A stretch of DNA of 64,000 nucleotides from Polyodon spathula. Lineage: Eukaryota > Chordata > Actinopteri > Acipenseriformes > Polyodontidae. Position 1 is the stretch's first letter. Every line of letters begins with the position of its first letter. The stretch covers positions 8,518,220-8,582,219 of the forward strand of contig NC_054558.1 in NCBI RefSeq assembly GCF_017654505.1, read 5' to 3'. Shown piece by piece: positions 57,754 to 64,000 of the stretch. The translations under genes were made by a program, and so were the position numbers. A model generated the notes under the pieces. It was not told the origin of the DNA. It saw nothing but the letters and a program-made list of their open reading frames with translations, and did no database searches.

Positions 57754-58649
57754 AAAAAATGACACTGAAGTTTGGTGCTTCTTTGATGTGTTTGGTGTGC
57801 AAGGTAATCAAACATGCAATCTTCAGGTGTGAAAAAGTTATTGTCCCCCTAGTTAACTCAACCCAGTTAAAGGGATAATTAGGGTCAGCTGTTTGAATAC
57901 TTTGGTTAACAATCAGGTCTGATTGGGGCCAGCAGTAACAACCCCATCCCAACGGTCAAGCATGGTGGTGGTAGTGTCATGATTTGGGGATGCTTTGCTG
58001 CATCAGGACCTGGACGACTTGCCATCATTGAAGGAACCTTGAATTCTGCTCTGTATAAGAGAATTCTACAGGAGAATGTCAGGCCATCCGTCCGTGAGCT
58101 GAAGCTGAAGCGCAGATGGGTCATGCAGCAAGACAATGATCCGAAACACACAAGCAAGTCTACATCAGAATGGTTGAAGAACAAGAAAGTTAAAGTTTTG
58201 GAATGGCCTAGTCAAAGTCCAGACCTAAACCCCATTGAGATGTTGTGGCAGGACCTGAAACGAGCAGTTCATGCTCGAAAACCCACAAATGTCATTGAGT
58301 TGAAGCAGTTCTGCATGAAGGAGTGGGCCAAAATTCCTCCACAGTGCTGTAAGAGGCTGATCAACAACTACAGGAAGCATTTGGTTGCAGTTATTGCTGC
58401 TAAAGGTGGCATAACCAGTTATTGAGTCTAAGGGGGCGATTACTTTTTCACACAGGGGCATTGGGTGTTGCATAACTTTCTTTAATAAATACATAAAATA
58501 AGTATCAAAATGTTGTGTTATGTGTTCACGCAGGGTCCTTTTTATCTAATATTAGTATTCAGTTGAAGATATGATAACATTCAATGTCAAAAATATAAAA
58601 AAATGCGAAAAATCAGACAGGGGGGCAAATACTTTTTCATGGTACTGTA
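57701..58649 (+). mobile_element. Internally deleted Tc1-like transposon, spacer 4
   Basis: Duplicate of the element at 46883-47833. Its ORF (57979-58425, 148 aa) keeps the catalytic Glu (SPDLNPIEMLW), so the Lys in the spacer 3 copy arose after duplication. The N-terminal half is missing here too. Confidence 0.85.
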
Positions 58650-58945
58650 TATTATAATGCAATTACTTGATTTCCGTAATGAATGTGTTTCTCCTGGTTG
58701 AACGGCAACCACTATAGCAACAATTGACACTAGCAACGTTCAAAAGTTCAAGCAGTTCAATAGTGATATCTTTATATAATGAGATATGTGTAAGATGAAT
58801 ATCTGAAGATCAATAGAAAATATATATGAAGCACACAAGGCCAGCCAGCCCTGTCCTTCTCCTCAGTAATGGATCTTTACTTTCACCAATCCAAACCACA
58901 AGTGCAGCTTTGCTTCCCATTCCATGGGCTGCCAATATACCTTAC

Positions 58946-58949
<4 letters not shown>

Positions 58950-59014
<65 letters not shown>
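58950..59014. repeat. (TA)n microsatellite
   Basis: A long TA run inside the segment shared with the Ig-gene intron, which has a similar run at 16886-16943. The spacer 3 copy has only a short ATATATAT stretch. Confidence 0.9.
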
Positions 59015-59016
<2 letters not shown>

Positions 59017-59767
59017 TAATCTCATATAGGTAATATGAACACTGCACCTACTCGCCAAGCACCTACTCACAGAGAGTCACACACCCCGATGCATGTTGAA
59101 ATATCTGAGCTATTACAATGTCCTCCCTGTGCAAGGCAGCACTTAATTCCATGGCACCAGCTATGATGTAGCATTTTCCCAGTAATGTCATTCCACCAGC
59201 ACTTTTCTTGTTAGGAGGTGGAACACAGATAGGACAGCCTCATAACTGTGACTCTAGGCTACAGCACAGTGAAGGGCAGCAGCGTACTGTAATCAATTAC
59301 TACACTGTGCTTTTAATATGGAATACTGCAGTAAACTTTTACAATGATGCTTAATATTGACTTCATGCTAATCTTGTCCTGCTGTGTAGGTTCTAAGGGA
59401 GGCTTAAAATTGTCTTGGAGGTCAAAATCAATGAAAATGCAATGATTGCAGCTTGGTATTGTATTCAGTTTGCTTCTCAGCCCATTGCATTGAATGGAAA
59501 TGCAAGGGCTGGACGCAAACCACAAACCATGCAATTCCGAGACGAACGACTTGCCATCCATCGAGCTCTGTAATCAAGAGGTTAAGAGTGGCTCTTACAC
59601 TGATGTCAGTGTTATTTACTCATGAGCCACTAGGAGACGATCCATTACAATATGCGTTTGCTTACTCGCTCAACACGCTGAAGACAACATTGTGGAGTCG
59701 TTCTGGTTGGTTGGTTCAAGGCGTGTTACAAAGGGATTGGACAGAGGCTGGAGTGAATGGGAGGTGC

Positions 59768-62700
59768 TTAAGCAGCAGTGGCGAATCCAACGCTGTTGTT
59801 CTGCCTGTTGTAGACAGAGTAATACTGCCTCAGGAACACATCTCCCAGAATCCACAGGGGCTGGCCGTTCTGGGAAGGCAGGTAGGTACCCATGATGCCG
59901 CTGGTGCAGTACTGTTGTCCGTTCTGGTTTTTCTGGAGGAAGAGAGAAAGAAGAATGTCAGGGGGGAACAACATTAGAGAAATACATAGTGAGTTTATAA
60001 AAAAAACTAAACATGAACGTGGTTGCACATGTGTACCAATAATGTTTGAAGGTATGGATGCCCTGTATTGAATACCGATTATAAATCACGTAAAAACCAA
60101 CCGATAACCATTATACCAAGTATTTCTCTAAATTCTAAATGCATCTTGTCCTGTGTAGTGATGTCATCCTGTGCATGAACACAGGCCATCATTCTAAAGT
60201 TTTTGTGTTTAATAGTAGTTTCTGTGTGCAAGATCTGTTATGTGGAGGGTGTTCTCTCACACAAAACTGCACAATCACATCCTATACAATAAGAGACCCC
60301 CACACACAATGTAATAACCTGTAATCAAGACAGAACACTGGATTCTCTGTGAGGCACAGAGGAAAGGGGACATTACTTACAACGATGGTGTAGGCAGATG
60401 GGGGCAGGGGGAAGTTCATTCCATTGATGTTAAAGGAAATAGTAGGCATGTTAGCCAGGTTGTTGCAATCAATTATGTACTGAAAATAACAAGGAACAAG
60501 CATTAAGATTATACAGCACATATTGGAAATCAAACCCAAACCCTTCCCCATGCAAAACACACTAACATGTATATATTTAAATGGAGTCTCCATGAATCGA
60601 TTGTTTTTTACCTTTTAATTGGAGATGTTTTTGTTATACTTATAATTGTTACTGTAAAAATGCAATCATTGCACAGACGAAATGCAGCCTCATGTTTATT
60701 AACAAAATGACAATTATAAAAATAAAAAAATACAAAAATAAGGATGTTGCTAAAGTCTCTTGTACCAGTATTTGCACACGCTGTTGAAAGACAAATGCAA
60801 CCACAGTGCAATTAGGGACTGTGGCAAAGTGGCTGGTAAGGGGAACAGATGTCGCGGTGATGCGGTGCAGGAGTGATGAACAGACAACAGTGATTCAGTG
60901 AATAAGTGCTTTATTGTTCTTTTCCAGGTCTGGCGACCGTCAAAAATAATAAATCCCCGGTAATACTCAACAATGTGTAAAGCAGGGGGATAATGAAAAC
61001 AAGGGCACAGTCCCGAACAAAAAACAGCGGTACGGTCACCAGTCCTGGGTGATCGAAAACGTGCAGGTGCTCAGTGCAGTGGTGCTCCGGATAGTGCTCT
61101 CCTTTCGACAGCTCTGGAGATGTGCGTTAACTGTCTAGTGCTGAATACAAAAACAGACAGTTACACGGACAGACACAACAATACAAAACACGAACACAAT
61201 CCACTCTGAGAGCTCCTCTCTCAGTCCTTCTCTCTCTCAACTCGTTTAATCCAAACGAAGGAGAAGATCAGCGTTACCCTGGCCCCTATATGTAATCCAG
61301 CATGATATCGAGATAAACAGTTGCAGCTGCCTTATTACTTGCAGCTGCCTCTCGTTTACCTTTCAAATCAATATGGTCTTACAACAGAGTCGCGCTTCCC
61401 TCCAGGCTGACCCACTTCCCTGACCCGGAAACGAACTGTCAGGCCAGCCCTTCCAGATACTTCTCCTCCCTTTCTTTAGCACCCTCACAGGTCGGGAGGA
61501 AGATTTATCACCAGAACTCATCTTTCCGTCACAGGAACATATAAAGTACAGTACAGTTTACAATGTGTGTGTAGACTGAGCTGCTATTTAATCCCTAGTT
61601 ACAGTGGAGACTGGTTATGCTGAGTTCCAATGCAGTGTGAGTACTCACCTCCCCATTCTCGTTAGCCTGAGCTCCAATGTACTGCTGCAGGTATCCCAGG
61701 TACTGCTGAGGGCAGGTGAGGAGGGAAGTGCCTGTGTCCACAATAGCCTGGCAGCCATTGCTGCACCAGCCAGTCTGCTGGTTGTTGATTGAGAAGCTAA
61801 AAAATCAAAACAGTTTTAGGCTTGAGCCTTAAGTGGTCGTTGCTTTCAAAGCTAAAGTCTAAAAGGGTTTCATTTGCAGCGGTCCGGAGACATATTGAAG
61901 ACAGCAATGCGTGTGAAGTGCTGTTTGAAATGTAGAGCTGCCGTCTGCATGCAATGACATGGTTTAGGTTAAGGTAGAGAGAGATAACGAAGGAGCACCT
62001 ACCATTAATTGCAATCTGCCAGTACGTCTCACTAGTGACATCAGTCCAGTAGATGCTGCCAGTGTATCGGCTCTGATCAACACCTCCAAATGTCACCTCG
62101 CTGCCTTGGGCCTCATTCCTGAAAAAAAAAGCATCAAAATAAAGCATATTTTAAAAAAAAGATCAACTGTATCTATAACAAGTTATAACTGATGTTGAAA
62201 ACTGCTGTAGAATTATAATCTATCCCTTAAATAATAGAGTATTGGGGCTAACATACTGGCTCAGGTAGAAGGCAAAAACGTTGGCCTGCAGCAAGCCCTG
62301 CTGCATCATAGTGTCCATGACAGGGGTCTCTCCTCCTGCTGCGATGCTGGGGTAGGCCAGGCCGAGGATGCCATCAAACTGGGCGTACACAAAGTTGGTG
62401 CCGGGCTCATTGGTGCTCAGACCCACCTCCTGGTTGCTGATGGTAATGCCTCCGATCTGAGCAGCAGGAGAGTTAGTGGTTAGACTGGGCAGCACTGTGC
62501 AGCAGCAGACCTGTCAAATCTGGAAACTCTTTACTCTGCATGTTATTACAAGAAAATCAGAACACAAGCTGTATTTATGGGATTTGATGCATTCCGAATC
62601 AATATTTCTTCACAGAGAAAATGTCAATCCTTTGTTTTTGCTACAAACTGCTGTGTCCTATTTTGAGGACAGTAATAAGACCAGTGAAATTTCAGGCCAG

Positions 62701-63569
62701 ATTTGAAACCCAACGTAACTAATAGAGATTTAGCATCACTGTTCGGAGGAAAACATCAAGAAATGTATCTGTTAGGCTTCAGTTTCTTATTTTATATTGA
62801 GGCGTCATAAAATTATCTGAAAGGCAATAATTGTAGAATTATCAGTTACATTTAGATTTGAATTTTACTGTAAACAAATTTAGAGTAACTTATCATAACA
62901 AAATAGTTAAAGAGAACATGCAAGTAACAGGTAGATGCCACTTAAAAAGGCTCCAAAGAGCTACAAAGTAGCCTGTCCTCAAATGAGGACTATTCTTATT
63001 ATTACAGACGTTCTTATTCTCCCTGCGTATTTCTCTACCCACACATCCCCGTCTCTGTGGATCTGAAGCCCGGGGTACTCACAGTGACAGTGTCATAGCC
63101 GAAGACCCCAGTGAGGCTCCCAGTGCCGTACTGCAGGGAGAAGGACTGCCCATTACTGGACCAGGTGGAGGACTGAGAGGGGTTGAACAAAGGGTGGTTT
63201 GCTGAGAAACAAAAGAGAATGACGTCAATGGTGACGTCAAGGCTCGTTGGTGGAGGTGGCGTAGGCATTGGGGTGCAGGCCCTGGTACTTGAGGCCAGGA
63301 TCAGTGTAATGGATTGCCTTCAGCTTCCCGTTCTCCCTCATCTGCTGGCGGACAGACTTGAACTTCTTCAGAGGGACCCTGAGGGAAGAAGCGCACATCG
63401 ATTACATTTCTCCCATATAAACATCAAAGCAACACACAGTACAGCATGCTGCATAGGAGGAAAAGACACACAATGCATGAAAGTGTTGAAAAGCATGAAA
63501 GTGTTTTCACCTGATAAGTCCCTCTGACAGAGTCAAGCACGCCAAAGCAACAATCAACCACTTCATCAT
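59768..63569 (-). pseudogene. pgc: Gastricsin pseudogene pgc-5
   Basis: Recognisable exons: 1 (63511-63569), 2 (63240-63378, last 18 nt lost), 4 (63083-63201), 5 (62257-62456), 6 (62003-62118), 7 (61649-61796), 8 (60381-60479) and 9 (59768-59932). Relative to pgc-4, about 675 bp from inside intron 3 to inside exon 2 is missing, which removes exon 3 with the first catalytic DTGSS and the exon 2 donor. Read-through of exon 2 meets TGA right after STNEP. Exon 6 has lost one base at its donor (116 nt instead of 117), which frameshifts exon 7 unless a GTGCTC donor four bases downstream is used. The 3' UTR lacks the block with AATAAA. A family B solo LTR lies in intron 7. The remaining exons are almost identical to pgc-3 and -4, so inactivation is recent. 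Promoter and TATA box are intact. A collapsed assembly is an alternative explanation for the deletion. Confidence 0.9.
60820..61533 (-). mobile_element. Solo LTR, family B, in pgc-5 intron 7
   Basis: On the minus strand it starts TGTGACGGAAAGATGAGTTC and ends CTTTGCCACA, the same family as 22260-22790 but longer (714 against 531 bp). Flanks GGGAC and GGAAC look like a 5-bp duplication with one mismatch. A CAATAAAGC signal lies at about 60911 on the minus strand, so it could supply a poly(A) site in the gene's orientation. pgc-1 to -4 are empty here. Confidence 0.8.
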
Positions 63570-63627
63570 CTTTCCCAACCACTTCCTCTGCTTTCCTGGA
63601 TGCACTGAAACTGGGGCTGAGCTGCCA

Positions 63628-63635
63628 CTTTTATA
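63628..63635 (-). promoter_or_regulatory. TATA box of pseudogene pgc-5
   Basis: TATAAAAG, identical in context to that of the intact copies, so the pseudogene may still be transcribed. Confidence 0.75.
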
Positions 63636-64000
63636 CCATCCAGGACGCCCTCACATTCCTCCAATCTAATCAGACTTTATTTAATAGAACACCAGCACCC
63701 TGTTTTTGACTCTTCAAAAGGACTTGCCCACATATTGTTTTTAACCTTAGAGATAAAAACTTGGGGTCATCAGTTAATATAGTGTTACTATGCTATTAAT
63801 ATACTATAAGAGCAGGCTGTCTGTAGGTACAGTGCTGCATCTGATAGCCAGAAATTAAAGTGCTCACAGTTATGTACATATTGATAACTTTTTATAACTT
63901 GGGATAACTAATGGAAACTACTTTTAATTATTATTATTAATTATTGTGCAGAATGGAAAAACAAATATTGTTTAAGTATAACTACATATTCATCTCTTCA

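Overview
This window is vertebrate nuclear DNA: small phase-conserved exons with GT-AG introns, abundant microsatellites, and remnants of L2-type LINEs, Tc1/mariner, PIF/Harbinger and LTR elements. The content (gastric aspartic proteases, a fish-like mobile-element mix, an LTR element whose gag-like protein carries charged ten-residue repeats) suggests a ray-finned fish. A non-teleost such as a sturgeon or paddlefish is my guess and is not proven. Every cellular gene I can support lies on the minus strand.

Layout. (1) 1-12.3 kb: a tandem pair of cathepsin E (ctse) genes. Only exons 1-2 of the first lie inside the window; the second is complete in nine exons, but its exon 2 carries a deletion. 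(2) 14.1-17.3 kb: a single-Ig-domain type I membrane receptor of the CD300/pIgR-like kind. (3) About 18.0-18.3 kb: a broken Harbinger transposase. (4) About 20 kb to the end: five tandem gastricsin (progastricsin, pgc) genes, numbered pgc-1 to pgc-5 by increasing coordinate, with repeat spacings of about 7.8, 10.1, 10.3 and 10.8 kb. pgc-1 to pgc-4 each have nine exons of identical size (59/157/118/119/200/117/148/99/165 nt, 393 codons), both catalytic DTG motifs and a TATA box. pgc-5 is a pseudogene: exon 3 with the first catalytic Asp is deleted, the exon 6 donor has lost a base, and the 3' UTR poly(A) signal is gone.

Between the pgc genes every spacer carries fossils of another pepsinogen-like gene: exons 8-9 with disabling lesions and, in three spacers, an orphan first exon with a TATA box but TTG instead of ATG. 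The spacers also collected a nearly complete gag-only LTR element, solo LTRs of two families, a foldback MITE, internally deleted Tc1 elements and a LINE fragment. Shared insertion sites show that spacers 3 and 4 are the youngest duplicates. By coding differences pgc-1 and pgc-2 form one subfamily and pgc-3, -4 and -5 another.

Function. Gastricsin and cathepsin E are secreted or endosomal aspartic proteases made as zymogens; a multi-copy gastricsin array is consistent with dosage or diversification of stomach proteolysis. I found no bacterial-type system, CRISPR array or clearly unknown gene. The interest is in how the array was built and broken, and in several unusual splice-site changes.
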